Source of the DNA: CALMFQ01 sp964495595
Lineage (GTDB): Bacteria > Pseudomonadota > Gammaproteobacteria > Burkholderiales > SCOH01
Direction of reading: 5' to 3'
DNA: 20,187 nt
NCBI GenBank assembly: GCA_964495595.1
Contig: CAZBWH010000058.1
Span: forward strand, 1-20,187
The position numbers were made by a program, and so were the translations under genes. Of this stretch, positions 7,222-13,927 are shown piece by piece; positions within the stretch are counted from its first letter, which is position 1, and the number at the start of each line of letters is the position of its first letter. The notes under the pieces are model-generated. The model did not search any database, was not told the origin of the DNA, and was given only the letters and a program-made list of their open reading frames with translations.

Positions 7222-8295
7222 ATGGCCCGCCCTGACGACATCGGCATCGATTACCCCCTGGGTGAGCTGCTGCCACCCCAGGCCACCCTGCACGAAGTGG
7301 CGCCGGGCGTATTCTGGCTGCGGTTGCCGCTGCCGTTTTCGCTCGATCACATCAATGTCTGGTTACTGCAGGACGGCGACGGCTGGACGCTGATCGACAC
7401 AGGCTACGGCTGCCGCGCCAATATCGATATCTGGCAACAGCTGCTGGCCAGCGCATGCCAGGGGCGGCCGTTGCGCCGCATCATTGTCACCCACGAACAC
7501 CCCGACCATATCGGCCTTGCCCACTGGCTGATCAGCCAGACCGGTGCCGGCCTGTGGATGGCGCAAGGCGAATTTCTCAGTGCCCACACCGTCTGGCATG
7601 AGATCGGCGGCTACCACCGCGACGCCATGATCGAGCTGTACCGCGTCCACGGCATGCCCCCAGCGCCACTCGAAGGCTTGCGCGCCCATGGCAACCAATA
7701 CCGGCATGGTGTGCGCACCGTGCCGCCGACCTTTCACTGCATCCACCCCGGTGATGTGCTGACCATTGACGGCCGGCCGTGGCGAGTGATCATCGGCTAC
7801 GGCCATTCTCCGGAACACGTCTGCCTGTATCAGGCTGAACTGGGTGTGCTGATTTCCGGCGACATGCTGCTGCCCACCATCAGCACCAACATCAGCGTCT
7901 GGCCGGGCGAGCCGGACGGCGACCCGCTGGGCGGCTTTCTGCAATCGCTGGGCAGACTTGAATCCCTGCCGGGCACAACGCTGGTACTGCCATCGCATGG
8001 CCGGCCGTTCATCGGCATCCAGTCCAGAATCACCCAGCTACGCCAGCATCACGCCTGCCAGCTGGACACGCTGCGCGACTTCTGCCTGCCGCCGCGCACC
8101 ACCTTCGACTGCCTGCCCCGGCTGTTTGCCCGCGATCTGGATGGCTACCAGGTTTTTTTTGCCATCGGGGAGGGCATCGCCCACCTGAATCACCTGTGGT
8201 TGCAAGGCGAATTGCGGCGCGAAACCGGTGCCGACGGGCTGTTGCGCTTCTGCCAGGGAAACGCTGATTTATCCGGCGAGCACAATCAAGCGTAA
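7222..8295 (+). CDS. Metallo-beta-lactamase-fold hydrolase
   Basis: MBL-fold hydrolase of 357 residues. The complete dinuclear metal set is visible: THEHPDH with H91, H93, D95 and H96, then H195 in GYGHSPEH, D214 in SGDMLL and H259 in PSHGRP. An N-terminal beta-lactamase domain (about 30-260) is followed by a roughly 95-residue C-terminal helical region like the small winged-helix domain of LACTB2-type proteins. No signal peptide, so likely cytosolic. It is transcribed divergently from liuR with 105 bp between starts, so it may share control with leucine degradation, but that is inference. The substrate is unknown; thioester, lactone, glyoxalase-II-like and nuclease activities all occur in this superfamily. 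Ribosome binding site weak (AGAGAG). Confidence 0.88.
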   Translation: MARPDDIGIDYPLGELLPPQATLHEVAPGVFWLRLPLPFSLDHINVWLLQDGDGWTLIDTGYGCRANIDIWQQLLASACQGRPLRRIIVTHEHPDHIGLAHWLISQTGAGLWMAQGEFLSAHTVWHEIGGYHRDAMIELYRVHGMPPAPLEGLRAHGNQYRHGVRTVPPTFHCIHPGDVLTIDGRPWRVIIGYGHSPEHVCLYQAELGVLISGDMLLPTISTNISVWPGEPDGDPLGGFLQSLGRLESLPGTTLVLPSHGRPFIGIQSRITQLRQHHACQLDTLRDFCLPPRTTFDCLPRLFARDLDGYQVFFAIGEGIAHLNHLWLQGELRRETGADGLLRFCQGNADLSGEHNQA

Positions 8296-8372
8296 GGCAC
8301 AACGGCCCATTGCAAGGAACAATCGGACACAGGTGCTATAACCCAGGCATCACCCAAGCGACAGGCAGCAGC

Positions 8373-9206
8373 ATGGCCAGCATCGACACCAGCCGCGAGT
8401 TTGCATTCACCACACAGGACTTCGAACAGGTTCGCAGACTGATCTACGATCATGCAGGCATAGCCCTCAGCCCATCAAAGCAGGACATGGTTTACGGCCG
8501 GCTCGCACGACGACTGCGGGCACTGAAGCTGAACTCGTTTGCCGATTACCTTTTGCTGCTGCAACGCCCTGAAGGGCGGCAGGAGTGGGGGGCTTTTGTC
8601 AATGCGCTGACAACCAACCTGACATCGTTTTTTCGCGAATCACATCATTTCGACATCCTGCGCGACTACCTAGCCAAACGACGTCAACAGGGGCCACAAG
8701 CCGTCTGGTGCAGCGCATCGTCGACCGGCGAAGAACCTTATTCGATTGCCATCACTGCCTGCGAGGCGTTTGACAGCCTGAACCCACCGGTCAGGATCAT
8801 TGCCACCGATCTTGATACCAACGTACTCGATCAGGCCGCCCGCGGCATTTATACAGCCGAGGCTGTAGGGAAACTGACGCCCGAACGGGCACGACGCTTC
8901 TTTATCCCGCAAGCAGAACAACGCTACCTGATCCGGCCTGAACTGCGGGCATTGATCACCTTTCGCCCCTTGAATCTGATTGATCCAAACTGGCCAATCA
9001 GAGGCCCATTCGACGCCATTTTCTGCCGCAATGTCATGATTTACTTTGACAAACCAACCCAGCTCAAGGTGCTGAAACGTTTCGCGCCGATGCTGCAGGC
9101 GGATGGGCTGCTGTTCGTCGGCCACTCGGAAAACTTTCTTCACGCCGCCGACGTGTTCCGCTTGCGGGGTAGAACCGTCTACGAACACGCGAGCGGGGCA
9201 GCCTGA
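8373..9206 (+). CDS. cheR: CheR-type chemotaxis protein methyltransferase
   Basis: S-adenosylmethionine-dependent methyltransferase that methylates glutamates of chemoreceptors, here 277 residues from the ATG at 8373. An upstream in-frame TTG would add 21 residues unlike the family. The N-terminal all-helical CheR domain (about 10-75) ends in LTTNLTSFFRE (F86-F87-R88-E89), followed by the SAM-binding VWCSASSTGEEPYSIAI (from about 111), IIATDLDTNVLDQA, the FDAIFCRNVMIYFDKPTQ segment and the closing LLFVGHSENF. No other che gene is adjacent, so it is a solitary copy. It lacks the C-terminal CheR pentapeptide-binding additions and TPR repeats of longer paralogues. Confidence 0.95.
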   Translation: MASIDTSREFAFTTQDFEQVRRLIYDHAGIALSPSKQDMVYGRLARRLRALKLNSFADYLLLLQRPEGRQEWGAFVNALTTNLTSFFRESHHFDILRDYLAKRRQQGPQAVWCSASSTGEEPYSIAITACEAFDSLNPPVRIIATDLDTNVLDQAARGIYTAEAVGKLTPERARRFFIPQAEQRYLIRPELRALITFRPLNLIDPNWPIRGPFDAIFCRNVMIYFDKPTQLKVLKRFAPMLQADGLLFVGHSENFLHAADVFRLRGRTVYEHASGAA

Positions 9207-9396
9207 AACAGCCGCTTTCAAAACTCAGAATTACTTATTCTCCAAACACAAACGAACAAGCCGGTAATGAAATTGATGGTTTGAGATATTGATGAAATAT
9301 TGAGGGATGAGTCTGGATTAAATGGGATTTGTTGGGATGAAGAATTAAAACAGCAAGTTAGACGAAAATTCCTGCTGTTTTCCGATATGGCCGAGG

Positions 9397-9473
9397 TTTG
9401 AAACATTTTGGCCAAAATCGGTGGGATTTGCCGAACATTTGAAACCTGCTGGATGGCTCTGCATTGTTTCAAA
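9397..9473. repeat. Three TTTGAAAC octamers around a palindrome
   Basis: TTTGAAAC occurs at 9397-9404 and 9438-9445 and inverted as GTTTCAAA at 9466-9473. The palindrome ATTTTGGCCAAAAT (9405-9418) abuts the first copy. Clusters of short repeats in direct and inverted order are what transposase or repressor binding sites at a phage end look like, but no match to a known site is claimed. Confidence 0.35.
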
Positions 9474-9486
9474 TATTGCGCCTATG

Positions 9487-9575
9487 GAGGCAACGCGGCG
9501 GCGGACTCGAACCGCATAGAGCCAAGAATTTCATCCTCGCCTCGCCTCCTGGGAGCGACTCTACCGCGTTGCCTC
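9487..9575 (-). other. Highly structured tRNA-like inverted-repeat element (possible structured RNA)
   Basis: GAGGCAACGCGG (9487-9498) and CCGCGTTGCCTC (9564-9575) form a perfect 12-bp closing stem. Inside are a GCGG/CCGC stem with a TTCGAGT loop on the minus strand (9501-9515), TAGAG/CTCTA at 9517-9521 and 9559-9563, and a hairpin at 9523-9539. On the minus strand some non-Watson-Crick positions become G-U pairs, whereas on the plus strand they are A-C mismatches, which favours a minus-strand RNA. The minus strand also reads GTTGCCTCCA at its 3' side, like an encoded CCA end, and the loop TTCGAGT equals a tRNA T-loop. The arms do not fit a standard cloverleaf, so I do not call a tRNA gene. 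Confidence 0.4.
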
Positions 9576-9785
9576 AGCCTCACGATAACATATCTTGGAA
9601 GCTGTTTTTGCTGGATGCAAATCCTTTGCAATCCTGTCATGTGCAATTGGCCCTGTATCGCCAGGACGTAAAATCTCAGCTGGCGGCCAGTTTCACCGCA
9701 TCGTCGATCATCGATTGATCTATCTGCCCACTCGCCCTGAAAGCGCGATACAGCAGCCGCCCAGGTCAAGCAGGCTGTTGCCGAC

Positions 9786-10358
9786 ATGAATGCCGAGCGG
9801 GGCCGGATCAAGCAGGAAATCGAGATGCTGAACGCACGCAAGCAGCAACTGCAAGGCAGCGTGGTTACGCTAGCGGATTTCCGGCAATTCCTGTGCGATT
9901 ACATCGACGCAAAGCGGCAAATATTCCGCCAGCAGCTGCGCAAGCAGATTGAAGGCGTGATGCACCCGGCACGCCCCGGAACGGACGTGCTTCCCTCGGC
10001 TTTGCGCCCTCTGCTGAATTTCAGCGAAATGGAAACCCTGCTGCAAGAAGGATGTGAGCGGGGCGTATATGACCATGGCTGGGTTGCGCAACTGGTCACA
10101 CCGCACAAGCAGTATATTTCCGATTTGTCGTTTTATTTTTACTTCGGCGAGCAGATCAAGCAGGTTATCCAGCAGGAATTCGATTCGCTTGGTATCTCAC
10201 TGCCTGCCAAATATGCAGCGGCGGAACAACTGGACCGCGCCACGATTCGCGGCATGATTCAGGAAATCGAGCAGCAGATTGCCGGGTTGCAAATTCAGGC
10301 CGCCCAGCTGGCCAGCAAGATCAACCAGCTGGGCGGCACCGTGAAAGGTACCGTATGA
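9786..10358 (+). CDS. Hypothetical phage-type protein with terminal coiled coils
   Basis: Protein of 190 residues that I do not recognise. Residues 1-25 and about 155-185 (IQEIEQQIAGLQIQAAQLASKINQ) have heptad-like coiled-coil character, enclosing a mixed middle with VTLADFRQFLCDYIDAKRQ and an aromatic patch SFYFYFGEQ. Its TGA overlaps the ATG of the following phage protease by 4 bp (ATGA), so the two were one operon. The reading frame stays open 15 codons upstream of the ATG, back to TGA at 9738-9740, and still looks coiled-coil (AAAQVKQAVAD), but contains no alternative start, and the ribosome binding site is poor. It may therefore be a 5'-truncated remnant of a longer gene. Probably a virion or assembly accessory protein; function unknown. 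Confidence 0.6.
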   Translation: MNAERGRIKQEIEMLNARKQQLQGSVVTLADFRQFLCDYIDAKRQIFRQQLRKQIEGVMHPARPGTDVLPSALRPLLNFSEMETLLQEGCERGVYDHGWVAQLVTPHKQYISDLSFYFYFGEQIKQVIQQEFDSLGISLPAKYAAAEQLDRATIRGMIQEIEQQIAGLQIQAAQLASKINQLGGTVKGTV

Positions 10359-10975
10359 ACGCGCCAATTGTCAGCCTCTCCCTTCCGAAATCGACTGCAC
10401 CCACCACATTCCGCATTCTGCCGGCGGGCATGTTTCGCGCCACCGACGGCCGCCCGGCAACGCTGCCTGGCTGGAAGGTTGACGCCCAGATTGCCGCGCA
10501 GCTGATAGCGGCCGTTCATGCCCAAGCCAATGACCTGGTCATTGACTACGAACACCAGAGCACCCAGATCCCCGCCAACGGCCAGCCGGCCCCGGCTGCG
10601 GGCTGGTTCAAACGGCTGGAATGGCGGGATGGCGATGGCCTGTATGTGGTTGACGCACGCTGGACCGACAGAGCCCGCGCCATGATCGAAGCAGGGGAGT
10701 ATCGCTACTTGTCCCCGGTGTTCGAGTTCGATGGTGCTACCGGCGCCGTAACACGGCTGCACAGCCTGGCGCTAACCAATACCCCGGCGCTGAATGGCCT
10801 GGTTGACCTCAACCGGCCCACGGCCAGCTTATCCCGCAAAGCCACGGCTGGAGGCCAGGCAGAACCGTTTGCCGGTGGCCCCAAGGGGCGGGCTGCATTT
10901 GTTCACTGCTTCGGTGAGCGGGCGTTGACAGGGTCTACAGCCAGCCTCAGCTTTTGTTTTCTATATTTTACATAA
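10355..10975 (+). pseudogene. Truncated Mu gpI-like prohead protease
   Basis: The first 155-160 residues match the N-terminal half of Mu-like phage protease I, which matures the prohead and whose gene also encodes the scaffold. Characteristic stretches are NDLVIDYEHQS (about 64-74), PAPAAGWFKRLEWRDGDGLY and AMIEAGEYRYLSPVF, then LHSLALTNTPALNGL. Intact family members are about 350 residues; here homology ends near residue 160 (about 10833) and the frame continues through unrelated sequence to a stop at 10975, giving 206 residues. The active-site and scaffold part is incomplete, so it is very likely non-functional. Its start overlaps the upstream gene by 4 bp. Confidence 0.75.
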
Positions 10976-10983
10976 TATACATT
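10954..10983 (+). promoter_or_regulatory. Possible rlmM promoter in AT-rich patch
   Basis: TTGTTT (10954-10959) and TACATT (10978-10983), spaced 18 nt, are weak -35 and -10 matches in an AT-rich block 87 bp upstream of the rlmM start. TACAAT at 11025-11030 is an alternative -10 box but lacks a convincing -35. Low-confidence reading. Confidence 0.25.
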
Positions 10984-10995
10984 ATACGAAGTAAT
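10975..10995. other. loxP-like half site
   Basis: Bases 10977-10992 (ATACATTATACGAAGT) are identical to the spacer-right-arm junction of phage P1 loxP, and the 13-bp arm at 10983-10995 matches at 12 of 13 positions. The left arm is not conserved (about 6 of 13), so this is half a site at most. It lies at the right border of the prophage scar. It may be chance in an AT-rich promoter region. Confidence 0.3.
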
Positions 10996-11069
10996 TCATG
11001 CCCGGAAAACTGGTGCTGTTCAGGTACAATCCGCCACCCAAGCCACTTAACTTGCCGCCGGATTTTCCC

Positions 11070-12182
11070 ATGACTTCTACTACCGCCTCCCGGGATATAT
11101 CGGGCATCCTGCTTTATTGCCGAGCCGGATTCGAAAAGGAATGTTGCGACGAGCTGTCCGGAATACTGGACGCCCTGACCGGGATAGTATTCGAGCTTGC
11201 TGCAGAAACCGGTTCCGGTTTTGTTCTCGCGACGTTTCGTCAGCCCAGCGATCTCTCGCGCCTTGCCAGGGTCAGGCTGGAGCACCTGATTTTTGCCCGC
11301 CAGTTGCTGTTTGTCTTTGCGCAGCTCACGGAGCTGCCTGATCGCGATCGCTTGACTCCGGTTGCTGGGTTGCTGCAAGCCGCTGGCCGACGCTTTCGCG
11401 ATCTGCAGCTTGAAACGCCGGACACCAACGACGGCAAAACGTTGTCGGCATTCTGTCGCAGATTCACTCCGCTTTTGGCGTCGACGATGGCGGCTGCCGG
11501 CTTGCTGGCGGAATCAGATGAAACGGCGCCTCGTCTGCATGTATTTTTTCCGGCGCAGCAACGATGCCTGCTGGCGTTGGGCTTGCCTGGCAATTGCTGC
11601 GACTGGCCAATGGGCGTCCCAAGACTGCGCATGCCGGGCGATGCACCCAGCCGTTCTACCTTGAAACTTGCTGAGGCGTTCATGGTTTTGCTGACGCCAG
11701 AACAGCGGGACACCCTGCTACGCCCAGGGCTCAATGCCGTGGATCTGGGAGCTGCTCCCGGTGGCTGGACCTGGCAACTGGCCAGCCGTGGCATCCGGGT
11801 GACTGCGGTGGACAACGGCCCGTTGAAAGGTTCGGTGGCACAAGACCCACTGGTACAGCATCTGCGCGTGGACGGGTTCAAATATCGTCCACGCCGGCCC
11901 GTCGACTGGTTGGTGTGCGATATGGTGGAACAGCCGGCCAAGGTGACCCAACTGATCAGTCAGTGGCTTTGCCAGGGATGGGCCAGAAATGTGCTCTTCA
12001 ATCTGAAATTGCCGATGAAAAAACGGCTGCAGGAAGTCAACAAGTGCCTGGCATTGCTGGCAGAGCAGTTGCATGTAGCTGGATTTCGCTCCCAGATTCG
12101 GGCACGGCAGTTGTACCACGACCGTGAGGAGGTAACCGTTCTGGTGACGACCAGCCAGCATAAACGCCGTTCCGTGCCATAA
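11070..12182 (+). CDS. rlmM: 23S rRNA (cytidine-2'-O)-methyltransferase RlmM
   Basis: SAM-dependent 2'-O-ribose methyltransferase acting on C2498 of 23S rRNA. The start is put at the ATG at 11070, which gives 370 residues and places the conserved LLYCRAGFEKECCDEL near the N-terminus as in E. coli RlmM; an upstream ATG at 10998 would add an unconserved proline-rich stretch. The N-terminal THUMP-like region includes RLEHLIFARQLLF; the Rossmann domain has DLGAAPGGWTWQL (about 226-238), VDNGPL, RVDGFKYRP and WLVCDMVEQPAKV, then FNLKLPMKKR and QLYHDREEVTVLV at the end, all strong RlmM signatures. The ribosome binding site is weak. It stands alone on the plus strand directly after the prophage scar. 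Confidence 0.95.
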   Translation: MTSTTASRDISGILLYCRAGFEKECCDELSGILDALTGIVFELAAETGSGFVLATFRQPSDLSRLARVRLEHLIFARQLLFVFAQLTELPDRDRLTPVAGLLQAAGRRFRDLQLETPDTNDGKTLSAFCRRFTPLLASTMAAAGLLAESDETAPRLHVFFPAQQRCLLALGLPGNCCDWPMGVPRLRMPGDAPSRSTLKLAEAFMVLLTPEQRDTLLRPGLNAVDLGAAPGGWTWQLASRGIRVTAVDNGPLKGSVAQDPLVQHLRVDGFKYRPRRPVDWLVCDMVEQPAKVTQLISQWLCQGWARNVLFNLKLPMKKRLQEVNKCLALLAEQLHVAGFRSQIRARQLYHDREEVTVLVTTSQHKRRSVP

Positions 12183-12240
12183 TTCCCACAGTTTCGCAGC
12201 TGATTGTAATTACTAGCCCATCCTAGGAGGCCTGTCTGAC

Positions 12241-12675
12241 ATGTTGAAAGAGTTCAAGGAATTCGCTGTTCGCGGTAATGTTGTCGATCTTGCGGTGGGC
12301 ATCATTATTGGCGGTGCATTCGGCAAGATCGTTGATTCGTTGGTCAAAGACGTCATCATGCCACCGATTGGCTTGCTGCTTGGCAACGTCGACTTTTCCA
12401 ACCTGTTTCTGGTTCTCAAGGAAGGCGCCAAGACGGTCGGCCCTTACGATACACTGAAAGCAGCACAGGACGCCGGGGCAGTAACCATCAATTACGGTGT
12501 TTTCTTCAATGTCATGATCAGCTTCATTATTGTGGCGTTTGCCGTGTTCCTGCTGATCAAGGCCATCAACCGGATGAAAAACGAGCAACCCGCCCCTCCT
12601 CCCGCTCCGGCTGTACCGGCAGAAGACATCCTGTTGTTGCGTGAGATCCGCGACAGCCTCAAGGATCGTAAATAA
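12241..12675 (+). CDS. mscL: Large-conductance mechanosensitive channel
   Basis: Homopentameric inner-membrane channel that opens under membrane tension and releases solutes during hypo-osmotic shock. It has 144 residues, the usual size. MLKEFKEFAVRGNVVDLAVGIIIGGAF is the amphipathic N-helix and start of TM1 (about 15-45); TM2 spans about 82-104 (VFFNVMISFIIVAFAVFLLIKA), then a proline-rich linker and the C-terminal helix EDILLLREIRDSLKDR. AGGAGG lies 11 nt upstream of the ATG. The stop is only 3 nt before the ATG of the barnase-type gene, so mscL, the ribonuclease and the barstar gene form one transcription unit. Confidence 0.97.
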   Translation: MLKEFKEFAVRGNVVDLAVGIIIGGAFGKIVDSLVKDVIMPPIGLLLGNVDFSNLFLVLKEGAKTVGPYDTLKAAQDAGAVTINYGVFFNVMISFIIVAFAVFLLIKAINRMKNEQPAPPPAPAVPAEDILLLREIRDSLKDRK

Positions 12676-12678
12676 GCC

Positions 12679-13146
12679 ATGATGCCCCTGAACACCCTGC
12701 TGCGGATGGTCCTACTGCTGCTGGCTTTGGCCGGGGGCGTGGGCGCATCGGCACACGCGGAGCAACCCTGCGAGAAGGTTGCCGGACAGGTCAGCCGTCA
12801 GTTGGACGGCCGCATTGAAGCCACTGACTTGTCCGAAGTGCTGACGCATCTTGCACGGCACCGGCAGCTTCCTCCACGTTATGTCACCAAGCAGGTCGCC
12901 CGACAGCAAGGCTGGCGACCAGGGGCTGATCTATGGTCGATCCCTTCCCTGCATGGCAAACGGATGGGAGGCGATCGTTTCGGTAATCGAGAACGTCAGT
13001 TGCCGGACGGTCAATGGCGTGAAGCCGATCTGGGGTATTACGGAGGGCGGCGCAGTGCGCAACGACTGGTTTTTTCATCCGATGGTATGCGCTTTGTCAC
13101 TGCCGACCATTACCGGACCTTTATACAGGTACCCCAATGCCGATAA
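12679..13146 (+). CDS. Secreted barnase-type guanyl-specific ribonuclease
   Basis: Extracytoplasmic ribonuclease of the barnase/N1-T1 family, 155 residues. A Sec signal peptide (hydrophobic core VLLLLALAGG, likely cut after AHA at residue 27) precedes the RNase domain. The barnase catalytic set is complete by alignment: E115 (in WREADLGYY), R129 and H144 (in TADHYRTF), with supporting K71, R104 and R125 matching barnase K27, R59 and R83. LPPRYVTKQVARQQGW and GKRMGGDRFGNRE are also barnase-like. Cysteines 31 and 154 could form a terminal disulfide that barnase lacks. It starts 3 nt after mscL and overlaps the barstar gene by 10 bp, so toxin and inhibitor are co-translated. Likely a secreted RNase for competition or nutrient use. 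Confidence 0.93.
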   Translation: MMPLNTLLRMVLLLLALAGGVGASAHAEQPCEKVAGQVSRQLDGRIEATDLSEVLTHLARHRQLPPRYVTKQVARQQGWRPGADLWSIPSLHGKRMGGDRFGNRERQLPDGQWREADLGYYGGRRSAQRLVFSSDGMRFVTADHYRTFIQVPQCR

Positions 13147-13397
13147 TCCGATGCGTGCTCAATAATATCCACACTGCAGAACAGCTATACGCCAGCCTCG
13201 CCCGGCAGCTGCATTTTCCGGCTCATTTTGGCAATACGCTCGACGCCTTGTGGGATACGCTGATTTCCGATGTCGAAGGGCCAATCGAAATCGTCTGGGA
13301 AACGCCATCGCTGATGGGGCCTGAAGCCGAGGCTTTTCTGGCACTGTTTTCCGATGCTGCCAGAGAGCGGGATGACCTGACTGTTCGTATCCGCTGA
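13137..13397 (+). CDS. Barstar-family ribonuclease inhibitor
   Basis: Small cytosolic inhibitor of 86 residues, close to the 89-90 of barstar. FPAHFGNTLDALWDTL matches the barnase-binding helix of barstar (YYGENLDALWDCL), with D36 and D40 in the positions of barstar D35 and D39, which contact the active site of barnase. The N-terminal IRCVLNNIHTAEQLYASLARQL and C-terminal DLTVRIR strands also fit. It overlaps the end of the ribonuclease gene by 10 bp in another frame, a layout that couples immunity to toxin synthesis and protects the cell before export. The cognate partner is almost certainly the upstream gene. Confidence 0.93.
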   Translation: MPIIRCVLNNIHTAEQLYASLARQLHFPAHFGNTLDALWDTLISDVEGPIEIVWETPSLMGPEAEAFLALFSDAARERDDLTVRIR

Positions 13398-13483
13398 GCA
13401 GCTTTTGGGCCCGGACTGTCGAAAAAACTGACACTTGGGCACGGTTTTTCATTCAACCCATTGATTGCATGAGACGGTACGGT

Positions 13484-13512
13484 TTATGCTTCACGCTGCA
13501 GGCCATTATAAA
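13484..13512 (+). promoter_or_regulatory. Possible promoter upstream of pilZ gene
   Basis: TATAAA at 13507-13512 is a good -10 box, and TTATGC at 13484-13489, 17 nt upstream, is a poor -35 box. The spacing to the ATG at 13541 suits a short leader. The 143-bp gap after barstar also makes a separate promoter likely. Confidence 0.35.
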
Positions 13513-13540
13513 ATAATTAAGACGATGGAAGACAGCACTC

Positions 13541-13879
13541 ATGCAACACAATAACAAACGCGCCAAGCCTAGGATGCACTATCAGGCGCCAGCCAGATTG
13601 ATCCTGTCTCACGGGTCCGGCATCCGGGCGATCGTTGAAGATATCTCGGTGCAAGGATTGCGGGTCAGGCACGATCTGCCGCTTACCGAAAGCAATTGCC
13701 ATCTGGTCATGCAGATCGCCGACTCTGTGCTGCAGGCGCATTGTCGCATTGCACGCATCGATGGGCGGAGCGATGGCCATTTCGAGACCGGGCTGCAATT
13801 CATCCGTTTTCTCAGTATCGGTGCCTTGCAACATATCCAGACCCTGTTTTCGGACGGGGCTCAGCCGGCAGTTTCATAG
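13541..13879 (+). CDS. PilZ-domain protein (c-di-GMP receptor)
   Basis: Single PilZ domain of 112 residues, expected to bind cyclic di-GMP and modulate motility, pili or polysaccharide output. Both signature motifs are present: RxxxR as R7-R11 (RAKPR) near the N-terminus and DxSxxG as D34-S36-G39 in EDISVQG. The strand pattern LRVRHDLPL and ARIDGRSDGHFETGLQF fits the beta barrel. GGAAG lies about 9 nt upstream of the ATG. The next gene starts 48 bp downstream; its product is unrelated in type, so no partner can be assigned. There is no effector domain, so it probably acts through a protein contact. Confidence 0.9.
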   Translation: MQHNNKRAKPRMHYQAPARLILSHGSGIRAIVEDISVQGLRVRHDLPLTESNCHLVMQIADSVLQAHCRIARIDGRSDGHFETGLQFIRFLSIGALQHIQTLFSDGAQPAVS

Positions 13880-13927
13880 CCACCGATGCCCCGCTCCCGG
13901 ACGGGCCTGTCAATTCCCGGCGCTGAC

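Larger units (their letters stand above)
9207..9785. other. 579-bp gene-poor AT-rich stretch before the prophage remnant
   Basis: No convincing gene is seen. From about 9230 to 9480 the sequence is visibly more AT-rich than its surroundings and contains a 9-bp inverted repeat (AAAACAGCA at 9347-9355 with TGCTGTTTT at 9373-9381), a 14-bp palindrome (ATTTTGGCCAAAAT, 9405-9418) and three copies of TTTGAAAC (two direct, one inverted). A GC-rich tRNA-like inverted-repeat structure follows at 9487-9575. From 9600 to 9785 short frames exist without ribosome binding sites. The region is probably the left scar of the prophage fragment. Confidence 0.55.
9741..10975 (+). mobile_element. Mu-like prophage remnant
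   Basis: Two overlapping phage-type genes, one 5'-ambiguous and one 3'-truncated, lie between ordinary housekeeping or motility genes (cheR on the left, rlmM on the right). The second is recognisably a Mu gpI-like head protease whose homology stops near 10833. No transposase, portal, terminase or tail genes are present. The boundaries are estimates: the left end may extend into the AT-rich region from about 9230, and the right end into the AT-rich patch at 10951-10997. Confidence 0.65.

Noticed and set aside
9487..9575. Canonical tRNA gene on the minus strand
   Set aside because: T-loop and CCA-like end are present, but the T-arm does not abut the acceptor stem and no normal D-arm exists. 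Kept only as a structured element.
9487..9575. Integron attC site
   Set aside because: The inverted ends do not match the GTTRRRY core (GTTGCCT breaks it) and no integrase or cassette is nearby.
11240..11941. Minus-strand open frame of 233 codons inside rlmM
   Set aside because: Serine/arginine-rich shadow of rlmM without start signals.
12679..13397. Type II toxin-antitoxin system
   Set aside because: The RNase has a Sec signal peptide, so it is an exported enzyme with a protective cytosolic inhibitor, not a classical intracellular toxin-antitoxin pair.
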